From contig NZ_SHLX01000011.1 of assembly GCF_004764705.1 (NCBI RefSeq), forward strand, positions 124,001 to 188,000: a stretch of DNA of 64,000 nt, written 5' to 3'. The position numbers and the translations under genes are program-made. Of the stretch, positions 40,438 to 48,952 are shown piece after piece; within the stretch, counting starts at the first letter, position 1; every line of letters begins with the position of its first letter. Under the pieces are notes generated by a model that had not been told where the DNA came from, did not search any database, and worked only from the letters and a program-made list of their open reading frames with translations. This stretch comes from Paenibacillus cymbidii. Lineage in GTDB: Bacteria > Bacillota > Bacilli > Paenibacillales > NBRC-103111.

Positions 40438-40917
40438 ATGACAGTAGTTAGTTTTATTGAGTCCGTGAAGCAACAATTGCACGCGGAAGTGAAGGCTGAG
40501 TTGTTAGCGGAACTTAAAGCCGAAGCGCGCTATAGCGTATCAGTAGAAATGGATTCCGCATCTTGCAACTCTGGAATCGACAAGGAGAGATTGAAGGCAG
40601 AGTTGGTTTCTGAAATAACGGCAGAAATAAGGAGCAAAATTGCAACTGAATTCAAACCTAATCTTAATGCTTATACAACCATCAAAGAATTGGTAAATCA
40701 ACGGTTCACTCGAACTGATTTGCGACACGCGCATAATCCCAACGCAGTTTCTATGTTTTCTCAAATGATCAGAGATGCATTAAAAGTTGATAGGATGTCA
40801 CTTTTGGACTCGGATCAAGCTGAAAGGGCAATCTCGATGACAAAAGAAATTCTTGCCGTTTGCGATAAGTATACGGTGAAAAACGAGGTGCGAAATGAGT
40901 CTGTTAACTCCGATTGA
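40438..40917 (+). CDS. Hypothetical early protein, 159 aa
   Basis: Acidic-basic helical N-terminus (VKQQLHAEVKAELLAELKAEAR), then TTIKELVNQRFTRTDLRHAHNP and MTKEILAVCDKY. The ribosome site is poor. Overlaps the following ORF6N gene by 23 nt. Not recognised. Confidence 0.6.
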   Translation: MTVVSFIESVKQQLHAEVKAELLAELKAEARYSVSVEMDSASCNSGIDKERLKAELVSEITAEIRSKIATEFKPNLNAYTTIKELVNQRFTRTDLRHAHNPNAVSMFSQMIRDALKVDRMSLLDSDQAERAISMTKEILAVCDKYTVKNEVRNESVNSD

Positions 40918-41275
40918 ATTCAACGACCATCGCGTCTTGACGACGGTGCAATTAGCGGAGATCTACGGAACAGAAGTTCAAATCCTCACAAATAATTTCA
41001 ACCGTAATAAAAACCGGTATGACGAAGGAAAGCACTACATCGCCCTCCAGGGTGAGGAAAAGCGTAACTTTCTAAACCTGCATCAAAATGATTTAGGTTC
41101 GAAAAATGCATCTATTCTATACCTCTGGACGGAAAAAGGCGCATGGATGCACGCCAAATCGCTTAATACCGACGCTGCTTGGTCGGCATACGAAATGCTT
41201 GTTGATGACTACTACCGTGTTAAAGCAGTATCAGTTCCGCGAATCCAGAGGCTCTTCGACTCGCTGCCGACTTAG
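40895..41275 (+). CDS. Antirepressor, ORF6N half (frameshifted)
   Basis: 126 aa. FNDHRVLTTVQLAEIYGTEVQILTNNFNRNKNRY, then LYLWTEKGAWMHAKSLNTDAAWSAYEMLVDDYY is a complete ORF6N domain. The frame ends at 41275, whereas the linker (NPEALRLAADLAEQ) and the ANT domain continue in the -1 frame. The intact protein would be an ORF6N-ANT antirepressor. Confidence 0.85.
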   Translation: MSLLTPIEFNDHRVLTTVQLAEIYGTEVQILTNNFNRNKNRYDEGKHYIALQGEEKRNFLNLHQNDLGSKNASILYLWTEKGAWMHAKSLNTDAAWSAYEMLVDDYYRVKAVSVPRIQRLFDSLPT

Positions 41276-41289
41276 CCGAGCAGAAAGAG

Positions 41290-41664
41290 TTGCTGATGCT
41301 CCAGAATGCTCAGAAGGACCAGATTATCAACGAATTGCAGCCGAAGGCAACCTACTACGACCTTGTGCTTCAAAACAAGTCGGTGCTCTCGATGAGTCAG
41401 ATCGCAAAGGATTTCGGCATGTCAGCGAAGGCAATGAATGCACTATTACATGAGTTGCACGTTCAGTTCAAGCAGGGCGATTGCTGGCTTCTGTATCAGA
41501 CGCATGCGGACAAGGGATACACGCAGAGCAAGACGCACATTATCGACAGCGAGAAGAGCAGCATGCATACGTACTGGACACAGAAAGGCCGGCTGTTCAT
41601 CTACGAGCTGCTTAAGAGTAAAAAGGGCCTGTTGCCCATCATTGAACGAGAGGTAGGGACCTGA
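41290..41664 (+). CDS. Antirepressor, C-terminal ANT half
   Basis: 124 aa from TTG 41290 (or ATG 41296). LSMSQIAKDFGMSAKAMNALLHELHVQFKQGDCWLLY, then TYWTQKGRLFIYELLKSK is the ANT (KilAC) domain. The -1 frame reads NPEALRLAADLAEQKEL upstream, which joins to the ORF6N gene. A weak ribosome site suggests either a frameshift or a broken gene. Confidence 0.8.
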   Translation: MLMLQNAQKDQIINELQPKATYYDLVLQNKSVLSMSQIAKDFGMSAKAMNALLHELHVQFKQGDCWLLYQTHADKGYTQSKTHIIDSEKSSMHTYWTQKGRLFIYELLKSKKGLLPIIEREVGT

Positions 41665-41667
41665 TTT

Positions 41668-41796
41668 ATGCCGATCCCCGACGCCGTACTCGACCATCTG
41701 GCCGAACGCTACTACTGGGATTGCATCGATCCGCAACGTTATCCATTTCACTCTTGGGCTGCCCGCCAAGCGGAATTGCTGGGATACAGCATATGA
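41668..41796 (+). CDS. Small hypothetical protein, 42 aa
   Basis: MPIPDAVLDHLAERYYWD, then FHSWAARQAELLGYSI. Its stop overlaps the next start (ATGA). Not recognised. Confidence 0.5.
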   Translation: MPIPDAVLDHLAERYYWDCIDPQRYPFHSWAARQAELLGYSI

Positions 41797-41927
41797 CCGA
41801 TGATATGACCCTTCCAGAACTGGCCCGCATCTGGTTCGAGCGTCCGTCACAGCACCAAATCATCGTCAAAAACATCTTGAGGAAGGAGAATCGCCATGCC
41901 CAAACTGACCAAAGCACAACAAGCTGA
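41793..41927 (+). CDS. Small hypothetical protein, 44 aa
   Basis: MTDDMTLPELARIWFERPS, then HQIIVKNILRKENRHAQ. ATGA overlap with the gene before; its end overlaps the next gene by 32 nt. Confidence 0.45.
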   Translation: MTDDMTLPELARIWFERPSQHQIIVKNILRKENRHAQTDQSTTS

Positions 41928-42057
41928 CCGCGACCGCTACACCAGCCTGCGCAATACGCTTCAATCCGGCGGCGTACCGAAAGCCAAGCTCTCCGAGCTG
42001 GAAGCCGAGATGCAGCGCATCGAGCAAAAATACGGCATATGCGACTGGGGCTGCTGA
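41896..42057 (+). CDS. Small hypothetical protein, 53 aa, upstream of mazF
   Basis: GGAAGGAGA lies before ATG 41896. MPKLTKAQQADRDRYTSLRN, then KAKLSELEAEMQRIEQKYG is a helical, charged peptide. It ends 1 nt before the MazF start, so it could in principle be an antitoxin, but it has no recognised antitoxin motif. Confidence 0.55.
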   Translation: MPKLTKAQQADRDRYTSLRNTLQSGGVPKAKLSELEAEMQRIEQKYGICDWGC

Positions 42058-42058
42058 C

Positions 42059-42457
42059 ATGCCATCACAAATAAAGCGCGGTAGCATCTGGCTCGCGAAC
42101 CTGGGTGAAAACGAAGGTTCTGAGCAACGGGGAGTGCGGCCGGTATTGATTCTACAAAACGATGTCGGCAACCACTTTAGCCCGACGGTCATCGTCGCAT
42201 CCATCACCGATGCAAAGAAGCGTCCGATGCCGACCCACCACAATATCGAGGTTGTGGATCTGCTTACCAAGCCGTCTACGGTAATGCTCGAACAAATCCG
42301 CACGATCGATAAAAGCAAGTTGATCAAGTGGATTGCCGATCTATCCGATGCGACAATGCGCGAGATCGACGCCAAGCTAAAAATAAGCTTCGGACTTGTG
42401 CCGGTCCAGATACCGTCGTCGATGGATGCGGGAGGGAAGCTGAATGTCCGACCTTGA
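42059..42457 (+). CDS. MazF/PemK-type toxin
   Basis: 132 aa. IKRGSIWLANLGENEGSEQRGVRPVLILQND, then PTVIVASITDAKK and VMLEQIRTIDKSKL keep the ribonuclease core of the family, including the G-x-R-P-V strand and the E-Q-I-R-T-I-D active loop. No MazE-like partner is seen beside it. Confidence 0.88.
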   Translation: MPSQIKRGSIWLANLGENEGSEQRGVRPVLILQNDVGNHFSPTVIVASITDAKKRPMPTHHNIEVVDLLTKPSTVMLEQIRTIDKSKLIKWIADLSDATMREIDAKLKISFGLVPVQIPSSMDAGGKLNVRP

Positions 42458-42776
42458 CCGTTTTGGCTGGAGAAACGCCGACGAGTGGCAGCCGCGTCCA
42501 TGGCCCAAGCAACAAGCCGAGGATGAGTTGACGTACCACAAGAACCGTGCGGTGGAGCGGAAATTCGAAAACGTGGGCTGGACGAACCTGTACGACCAAT
42601 TTGTAAAAAGCGTCAGCCAAACGTTAAGCAGCATACCACCTGCATATCGGGCCGAACTATACATCGTCTACATGCAGTACATTCTGGAATTCATCCCGGA
42701 ACCGGACAAGCTGCGGTATATCCGAGTGCTACACCGGCTCTATGAGGAAAGCGAGGTTAGGGGATGCAAAGCGTAG
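42444..42776 (+). CDS. Hypothetical phage protein, 110 aa
   Basis: GGGAGGG upstream of ATG. RFGWRNADEWQPRPWPKQQ, then helical LYIVYMQYILEFIPEPDKL. Starts inside the mazF end. Not recognised. Confidence 0.6.
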   Translation: MSDLDRFGWRNADEWQPRPWPKQQAEDELTYHKNRAVERKFENVGWTNLYDQFVKSVSQTLSSIPPAYRAELYIVYMQYILEFIPEPDKLRYIRVLHRLYEESEVRGCKA

Positions 42777-43057
42777 GCGCCAAGATTCAGACAATCAGAT
42801 CGGTCACGATCGTTTCGAATCCTTGCTTTATCTTTGCATTGGGTGCCGAACACAATGGCAGGATTGTGGCTGAAATCATTGATTGTGGATGTGAATGGGA
42901 AAGTGGGCTCGACTTCATTTACAAGGTATTTGACGCACAAGGCGACCTGATTGTCGCGGTCGAGAACTGCCCTGTTATCGTCGAATACGATGCACCATTA
43001 AACGAAACAGACTACGATGTGACTCCCGATTACGACGAAGAAAAATTGCCATTTTAA
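42764..43057 (+). CDS. Hypothetical protein with acidic LPF tail, 97 aa
   Basis: A compact beta-rich body, then an acidic tail ETDYDVTPDYDEEKLPF. The end resembles the SSB C-terminal tip (DDxLPF) that recruits replication proteins. No OB-fold pattern is clear. Confidence 0.6.
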   Translation: MQSVGAKIQTIRSVTIVSNPCFIFALGAEHNGRIVAEIIDCGCEWESGLDFIYKVFDAQGDLIVAVENCPVIVEYDAPLNETDYDVTPDYDEEKLPF

Positions 43058-43074
43058 GAAAGCGAGGGGAAACA

Positions 43075-43368
43075 GTGAAAATCATCGCCATTACAAGTGA
43101 ACGTGGTGACGGCAAATATTTGGTCGAAGTGTCTGGCCAAGAATTGTGCAAGATTACTTGCTACAGCCAAACGAGATTCGACATCGGCACAACAATTGAC
43201 ATCTCGCCCATCTATGATGCCAGCGCCAAGGTTATAGCCAACGAAAAGACCGTCATTGATGCAGTCAAGAAGCTCCGTGCCATGGCTGACTTGATCGAAA
43301 GCATCGAGCCAACGATCACGACCGCAATTTATCCACCCGAAAGCGAGGCACAACGATGTCCCGAGTAA
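43075..43368 (+). CDS. Hypothetical phage protein, 97 aa
   Basis: GTG start. MKIIAITSERGDGKYLVEVSG, then a helical end VIDAVKKLRAMADLIESIEP. Directly before and overlapping the SMC-like ATPase; perhaps its partner. Confidence 0.55.
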   Translation: MKIIAITSERGDGKYLVEVSGQELCKITCYSQTRFDIGTTIDISPIYDASAKVIANEKTVIDAVKKLRAMADLIESIEPTITTAIYPPESEAQRCPE

Positions 43369-44957
43369 TTCGATTCATCCAGCTCGTGTTATTGAACTTC
43401 GCCGGCGTCCGGTCCGTCACGGTGGACTATACCGATTTGCTTACCGCATTGACCGGCAAGAACGGCGAAGGCAAGTCGACGATCGGCGGCGCGCCATCTT
43501 GGATCTTCTATGGTACCGACCTGTTCGGCGGAAAGTACAATCCCACGCCGACAACGTACGAATTCGACCGCGTATATGCCTCGCTGCTCTTTACCGTCGA
43601 TGGCACCCAATACCTGTTGGCCCGCGGCATTGAAGGCGGCGACAACAAATTCTGGATCAACGATGTGCCGGCCAAGGCCAAGGAATATGAAACCTTCGTC
43701 GCCGGCCTATTCGACCGCAAGATGTTCCTTTCCCTTTACAACCCGGCGTTCTTCTTCTCCCAGCACTGGACCGATCAGCGCGCCATGCTTATGCAGCACA
43801 TGTCGGCGCCGCTGCAAAAAACGGTCCTCGCAGAAATGTCGCGGACGTCACCTGAGCAGAAGCCGGCCGACATCGTGCTCAACCCTTACGCTGCGGCGCT
43901 CACAGAATCGCTGAAAAAGCACTCGATCGACGACTTGCAGAAAATCCATGGCGGCACCGGCGGCCAAAAGTCGAAACTTGAAAAGCAGCACATTGCGGAC
44001 AAGAGCCGGACGCAGACGCTCCGCGATCAACTGGCGAAGATGCCGGTTCCAGAGTTCACCAAAGAAGTGGCAGAGGCTGAGGTTGTCGGCATTGACAGCA
44101 TTCTTCAGAACCTTGCTACACAGCGAACAATCGCAGTCAAGATCGACACGGAACGCCGTGAACTGGAACGGCAGAAGGCGGCGGCAGATGCTGATTACGC
44201 GGCACGTGTAACTGGCTGGAAGGCTCTCGAGGCCGAAGAAGTCGCCGACAGTTGCAAAACCTGTGAACGCCCATTTGATGAAGAATCTCGTACGGCAGCA
44301 GCAGCGGACAAGGAACGTCGCATGAAAGAGTACATGGCCGGGAATAAACCTGTTGTCGAACGGCGTAAGGAATTGCTTGCCAAGCTCGCCGACTTTGAGA
44401 TCGTCAGCATTGCCGACATCGACGAGCAGATCGCCGAGCATCAGGAGCAGCGCCGGCGTATGGTTGCCATCACCGAAGACGGCGAACGTCGGGCCGCACT
44501 CGCGAAGCAGATCGACGAAGCTGCTGCGAAGGAAGCGGCGACACTGGCGAGCCTGAAAGAATCAACGCTTATCCTGGACGCGATCAAGGCGTATAAGGCC
44601 AAGGAGGCCGAGTTGCAGGCCGCAGATGTTCAGGCGCTATTCACCCGATTATCGGTCCGGCTGTTCAAGTATGTGGCATCTCGCGACGAATACGATCCAG
44701 ATTTCAGCATCCAAATGGACGGCAAGGACTACATCGCCCTTTCCACCGGCGAGCGCATCGCGGCCGGGCTCGAATTGACCGACGTGCTGTACAAGCTGTC
44801 CGACCTCATCCCCCCGACCTTTATCGACGGCATCGGCGAATACACCGGCGACATCGCGGTATATGGCCAGTCGATCACGGCGCGGGCAGTTAAGGGGAAG
44901 GCGCTCGGGATCAATGAAACGGAGGTGGATGTTCTTGGAAACAATATTGAGAATTGA
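43356..44957 (+). CDS. SbcC/SMC-like AAA ATPase
   Basis: 533 aa. Walker A ALTGKNGEGKSTI near residues 30-42, coiled coil from about 190 to 430 broken by a CKTCERPF zinc-hook-like pair near residue 305, ABC signature YIALSTGERIAAGLEL near 455-470 and Walker B region PPTFIDGIGEY near 485. It resembles phage SbcC-type proteins that work with RecT-like annealases. Confidence 0.85.
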   Translation: MSRVIRFIQLVLLNFAGVRSVTVDYTDLLTALTGKNGEGKSTIGGAPSWIFYGTDLFGGKYNPTPTTYEFDRVYASLLFTVDGTQYLLARGIEGGDNKFWINDVPAKAKEYETFVAGLFDRKMFLSLYNPAFFFSQHWTDQRAMLMQHMSAPLQKTVLAEMSRTSPEQKPADIVLNPYAAALTESLKKHSIDDLQKIHGGTGGQKSKLEKQHIADKSRTQTLRDQLAKMPVPEFTKEVAEAEVVGIDSILQNLATQRTIAVKIDTERRELERQKAAADADYAARVTGWKALEAEEVADSCKTCERPFDEESRTAAAADKERRMKEYMAGNKPVVERRKELLAKLADFEIVSIADIDEQIAEHQEQRRRMVAITEDGERRAALAKQIDEAAAKEAATLASLKESTLILDAIKAYKAKEAELQAADVQALFTRLSVRLFKYVASRDEYDPDFSIQMDGKDYIALSTGERIAAGLELTDVLYKLSDLIPPTFIDGIGEYTGDIAVYGQSITARAVKGKALGINETEVDVLGNNIEN

Positions 44958-45342
44958 GCAAATCAATGAATCCGGAAGGTTTACAGGCATGTCAGGGTAT
45001 GCCGTTGCGACAGACAAACAAACCATAAAAATGCTAATTGATAACGGCCAAAGTTGTTGCGAGAACTGGGGATATTTCATGTCCGAAGATAATTTGGACA
45101 ATTTCATAGGAGCCAAATTATTGGACATCGGCATCACCGATACTGCCCTCAATTCTCAAATGATGGTTAGCGAGAATCTGAGCGGCGAGCCTCCATATGT
45201 ATACGAGGGCGGCGTGATGTTTGTCAATCTCACCACAGATCACGGGGTGCTCCAGTTTGTGGCTTACAACGAGCACAACGGATATTACGGGCACGACGCA
45301 AAGCTTATATCTGAGCAATTGACGCATGAAGAATGTTTGTGA
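44935..45342 (+). CDS. Hypothetical phage protein, 135 aa
   Basis: TTG 44935 is chosen since GGAGG is 9 nt upstream; ATG 44929 is only 3 nt from it. ILRIEQINESGRFTGMSGYAVAT, CCENWGYFMSEDNLDNFIGA and VMFVNLTTDHGVLQFVAYNEHNG are conserved in Gram-positive phages; function unknown. Confidence 0.65.
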   Translation: METILRIEQINESGRFTGMSGYAVATDKQTIKMLIDNGQSCCENWGYFMSEDNLDNFIGAKLLDIGITDTALNSQMMVSENLSGEPPYVYEGGVMFVNLTTDHGVLQFVAYNEHNGYYGHDAKLISEQLTHEECL

Positions 45343-45377
45343 GTCTGCAACCAAAACCGAAACGGAGGAATCACTCA

Positions 45378-45686
45378 ATGAAACAACCACGCATCGAACC
45401 CAAGAAAGAATCCATCTTCACCCGCATGTGGCGCCGCATTGTGCCGAGCAAGAAGCAGGCAGCACCGGCAGCCCGCAAACTCCCGAAAGGCCGTTTCGGC
45501 CGTCAAGTCCTCCGCAACCAGGTACGCCGTCAAAAGGCGTACAAGCCCGGAACGATCGGTTTGTCGCAGGTAGCGGAAGCGATCAAGCGCGATTATTTCG
45601 GCAGAATTCACAGCCGTTCGCTGCGCAAGCACATCGCGAAAATGGCGCAGAAGCCGCGCAAAATCTATCTGGCAGGTGAGCGATGA
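45378..45686 (+). CDS. Small very basic protein, 102 aa
   Basis: ACGGAGGA upstream of ATG. Rich in Lys/Arg: FTRMWRRIVPSKKQ, GRFGRQVLRNQVRRQKAY, GRIHSRSLRKHIAKMAQKPRK. Probably binds nucleic acid. Not recognised. Confidence 0.6.
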   Translation: MKQPRIEPKKESIFTRMWRRIVPSKKQAAPAARKLPKGRFGRQVLRNQVRRQKAYKPGTIGLSQVAEAIKRDYFGRIHSRSLRKHIAKMAQKPRKIYLAGER

Positions 45687-46096
45687 TGATTCGGACGATC
45701 GAGTTCAAGGACTCCCGCGGGGTGATCAGCGAGGGATTCAACGATTGCCTTGTTTTGAAATCCGTTGACTACGTAAACGATCGGAGCATCATATTCGCAT
45801 TCCCGTTCCACGAGGACACGCCGAACTTCACGTTCTCCATCCCGGAAGTGCTGACGCTGCGCAACGCAATCGACGCCCTCTGCGCTGTCAAGATGCTCGG
45901 CGAGCCCGAGCGCAGGGTGCAGTTCGTTCCTGCCGGCCATGAGCCGACGCATATAAGCTTCGCGGATCGGAACAGATTGCTTTCGCTGCTGGCCTCATAT
46001 CAGGACGAAGTGAATTTCGATAATGGCGCCCGGCAAGCGCTCAACCGTGTCTACAACATCCTGAAGATCGTTCAAGACAATGGTACCGACACATGA
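45683..46096 (+). CDS. Hypothetical phage protein, 137 aa
   Basis: Start overlaps the previous stop. IEFKDSRGVISEGFNDCLVLKSV, then helical end LSLLASYQDEVNFDNGARQAL. Not recognised. Confidence 0.6.
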   Translation: MMIRTIEFKDSRGVISEGFNDCLVLKSVDYVNDRSIIFAFPFHEDTPNFTFSIPEVLTLRNAIDALCAVKMLGEPERRVQFVPAGHEPTHISFADRNRLLSLLASYQDEVNFDNGARQALNRVYNILKIVQDNGTDT

Positions 46097-46335
46097 AGCA
46101 CAGCACAGCCGCCTTGCGCATGAAGATATTCGTCCTGTACGTGCACAGGCAATACAAACTGCGCGAGATAGTCCGCGAACTCGAGATTAGTCAAACTACA
46201 GTCAAAAACCACCTGCGAATGTTGAAACAAGTCAGTCCAATAATCGCTCGAATGATCCGCATGCAGACGAATGAAAACTGGATCGATGGTCAGCGGCTCC
46301 GGCATGAAAACGAAAAAATCTTTGGAGGAATGTAG
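46093..46335 (+). CDS. Small HTH protein, 80 aa
   Basis: ATGA overlap with the gene before. YKLREIVRELEISQTTVKNHLRMLKQV is a helix-turn-helix of the sigma-70 region 4/LuxR type. Precedes recT; may regulate the recombination genes. Confidence 0.65.
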   Translation: MKHSTAALRMKIFVLYVHRQYKLREIVRELEISQTTVKNHLRMLKQVSPIIARMIRMQTNENWIDGQRLRHENEKIFGGM

Positions 46336-46339
46336 GCAA

Positions 46340-47221
46340 ATGGCAAACAACAATCAAATTCAACTTTTTACCGGTTTCGACCAACTGCAAGTAGATACGA
46401 TCCGCCACACGCTGGCCAAGGACGCGACGCCGGAACAGTTCAACCTCTTTATGAGCACCGCAGTCGCGGCCGGCTTGAACCCGATGCTGAACCACATCTA
46501 CTGCATCGTATACGGCGGCAAGATGAGCATTCAGATCAGCGTCGAAGGCATCATGTTCCTCGCGAAACGGGTCGAAGGGTACGAGGGCATCGACGTGCAG
46601 TTGGTTTATGAAAACGACGTGTTCAGGCCGAAACGGGTTCGCGACGAGTCCGGCCGGTACTATTGGGACGTCGAACATGAGATTGCTGACGATCCCGGAA
46701 AGGTCAAGGCATGCTACGCTTTCGCCTACCGGACAGGGTTTCCTCCGGTGTTCGAGCACATCAAGGTCGATGAGGTCCAGCACCATTTGAGCGGAAACAA
46801 CGCGGCGAACTGGAAGAAATACTTCAATGACTTTTTCAAAAAAACTGTCGTCAAGCGGGCCGCCAAACGGCAGTACGGAATCGAAATCAGCGAGGACGAT
46901 GCGCCGGAGGCTACGGCAAGCGTGCAGTCTTACGAACGCCGGGACATTACGGACGAAGTCAACGCCGCCGCAGCCACCGAGCAAAAGCAATCGGCACCGT
47001 CGAAAGATGATGCCGCCAAAATCGCAACTTTGAAAGGCATCGTCAGCAAGAAACTCGAGCAGTTGGGCTGCACGAAAGAAACGAAGGGCGAATATATCGC
47101 GAAGCTGAACCTGTTCGCCGATCCGCAGAATCCGACGCTGGCCGAGTGGGAAAAGGTGCTGAAAACGGTCGACATGGCAATCGCCGAGAAAGAAGCGGCG
47201 GAAGACCTGCCGACGGAGTGA
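46340..47221 (+). CDS. RecT-family single-strand annealing protein
   Basis: 293 aa from ATG 46340 (GGAGG upstream). Family core: FNLFMSTAVAAGLNPMLNHIYCIVYGGKMSIQISVEGIMFLAKR and NNAANWKKYFNDFFKKTVVKRAAKRQYG. The C-terminal 80 residues are a low-complexity and helical tail. It anneals ssDNA in phage recombination. Confidence 0.88.
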   Translation: MANNNQIQLFTGFDQLQVDTIRHTLAKDATPEQFNLFMSTAVAAGLNPMLNHIYCIVYGGKMSIQISVEGIMFLAKRVEGYEGIDVQLVYENDVFRPKRVRDESGRYYWDVEHEIADDPGKVKACYAFAYRTGFPPVFEHIKVDEVQHHLSGNNAANWKKYFNDFFKKTVVKRAAKRQYGIEISEDDAPEATASVQSYERRDITDEVNAAAATEQKQSAPSKDDAAKIATLKGIVSKKLEQLGCTKETKGEYIAKLNLFADPQNPTLAEWEKVLKTVDMAIAEKEAAEDLPTE

Positions 47222-47231
47222 GGTGACGACA

Positions 47232-47480
47232 ATGGACAAAAACCAATTATTTCAGACACTGCTGCCGCACAAAGATCATGTCGTCGTTGAACATTGCCAG
47301 TCGGGATATGCTCACACCAACTACATCGGCTACATCAAAAAGGAATGTCCGCACAATTTCACAAGGGACGAACTGCTTCTTCTACTTGATAGAGGATCGC
47401 TGCCTTTCGGTGGGCGCGGGCAACTTGCTCCAAACGATGGCCGGGATCGCAGATTTAACGTCTGCGTCCACGACGATTGA
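47232..47480 (+). CDS. Hypothetical phage protein, 82 aa
   Basis: MDKNQLFQTLLPHKDHVVVE, then FTRDELLLLLDRGSLPFGGRG. GAGGTGA upstream. Not recognised. Confidence 0.5.
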   Translation: MDKNQLFQTLLPHKDHVVVEHCQSGYAHTNYIGYIKKECPHNFTRDELLLLLDRGSLPFGGRGQLAPNDGRDRRFNVCVHDD

Positions 47481-47489
47481 GGTGAAGGC

Positions 47490-48248
47490 ATGATCGTCCG
47501 CATCATCGCGACAGGCTCTGACGGAAACTGCGTTTACCTCGGCAGCGGCGGTACCGGCATCCTGATCGACGCCGGGAAGTGGAAACGTGACTTGGAGAAG
47601 CGGCTGCTCGCGGCTGGCATCAACCCCGCGACCAACATCCAGGCGGTATTCATCAGCCACGCCCACGGCGATCACATTCGAGGCCTCACACTGGCGAACA
47701 AGTACCGGTACCCGGTGTTTGCCACGGAAGGCGAGTGGAAAGGCATTTCCGGCGTTGACGATGAGTTGCGACGGACGTTGGTAACGCTGCATGGGCAGTA
47801 TGAGCACGTCGAACTGGGCAGCCTGCACGTTTACCCCTTCCGCGTCCACCATGACGCCTACGAGCCGGTAGGATACGCCGTAGAAGCTGACGACGGAAAC
47901 CGCGCTTGCGTTGTGTTCGATACCGGTCACATCGACCGCGACATGCTCGAGATGATGGAAGGCAACATCTACATCGTCGAAGCCAACCACGACCTGCAGA
48001 TGCTGCGGAATGGCTCATACAGCGATCATCTTAAGGCGCGGATCGAAAGCCGGGACGTGGGCCACCTGAGCAACGATCAGACCGCAGCGGCCCTCAAGCG
48101 ACTCGTACAAGGCCGTGGCGAGCGGATATACCTGACGCATCTAAGCAGCAGCAACAACACTCCGGCGCTGGCCGAGCAAACGGTCAAGCTGGCGTTGTGG
48201 GAAAAAGGGTTTGTGAAAGGTAAGCATTATCAATTGGAGGTATATTGA
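47490..48248 (+). CDS. Metallo-beta-lactamase-fold hydrolase, YycJ-like
   Basis: 252 aa. ATGSDGNCVYLGSGGTGILIDAG, the zinc motif ISHAHGDHIRGL, FPFRVHHDAYEPVGY, VFDTGHID, EANHD and, later, YLTHLSSSNN. Phage members sit between recT and replication genes and are predicted nucleases or phosphodiesterases. Confidence 0.88.
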   Translation: MIVRIIATGSDGNCVYLGSGGTGILIDAGKWKRDLEKRLLAAGINPATNIQAVFISHAHGDHIRGLTLANKYRYPVFATEGEWKGISGVDDELRRTLVTLHGQYEHVELGSLHVYPFRVHHDAYEPVGYAVEADDGNRACVVFDTGHIDRDMLEMMEGNIYIVEANHDLQMLRNGSYSDHLKARIESRDVGHLSNDQTAAALKRLVQGRGERIYLTHLSSSNNTPALAEQTVKLALWEKGFVKGKHYQLEVY

Positions 48249-48938
48249 ATGCCAACATCATTATTTGGACTTTTGTATTACTCCGAAGAGGAATACGACG
48301 CTGTCCATAAGGAATTGCTCCAGCGGCGCGAAGAAGTAGAAAAAATGACTGTTTACAAAGAGCGCATGGAAGCTTCGGTTTTGGGCCAGACGCAAAATAG
48401 ACTCCTGCGAGCCGTCGAACTTCTTACCGAATGGAAGGGGAAGAACGCGAAACTCGAGGAAGAAAAGCAGCAACTGCTCCAGACGATCGAGCGGGCGACG
48501 GAGGATCACAAGCCGGTTGTGCTGCCGCGTGAGGTGGCGGCAGCGATTGAAACTTGCAGGAATGCCTACCTTAGCGCGATATCCATCGTTACCAGTATGG
48601 AGCATGTTTCTTCATTGTTCCGGGATTATTCCACGCCGGTACTCGATGCCCTTACCGTTATCAAGGACTATGCGCAGAAGGTGATTGGCGGCGGAGAGAA
48701 TTTGCTCAGAGCACTTGTCAACGGCTACACGGTCGAACCGACCGAAGAAGAATTGCAACGTGATGCGATCCGAAAATGGTACCAAGGAGCGCTGAAACGA
48801 ATTAAGGACGGCACAGACCCGGACGAATTTGCCAAGGAAGCGATCGAAGAAGTGGCGCTTTATCTCGGTGGCGCCGAAATTTTGGCGGACTTGTCGAGTT
48901 TCTGCCGGTTCCAACTTGAACGTGCGAAGCAAAACTGA
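48249..48938 (+). CDS. Coiled-coil hypothetical protein, 229 aa
   Basis: GGAGG 9 nt before ATG. Residues 15-85 are strongly coiled coil (EYDAVHKELLQRREEVEKM, KNAKLEEEKQQLLQTIERAT). Conserved position before the replication module; role unknown. Confidence 0.6.
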   Translation: MPTSLFGLLYYSEEEYDAVHKELLQRREEVEKMTVYKERMEASVLGQTQNRLLRAVELLTEWKGKNAKLEEEKQQLLQTIERATEDHKPVVLPREVAAAIETCRNAYLSAISIVTSMEHVSSLFRDYSTPVLDALTVIKDYAQKVIGGGENLLRALVNGYTVEPTEEELQRDAIRKWYQGALKRIKDGTDPDEFAKEAIEEVALYLGGAEILADLSSFCRFQLERAKQN

Positions 48939-48952
48939 AACAGGTGGTGTGA

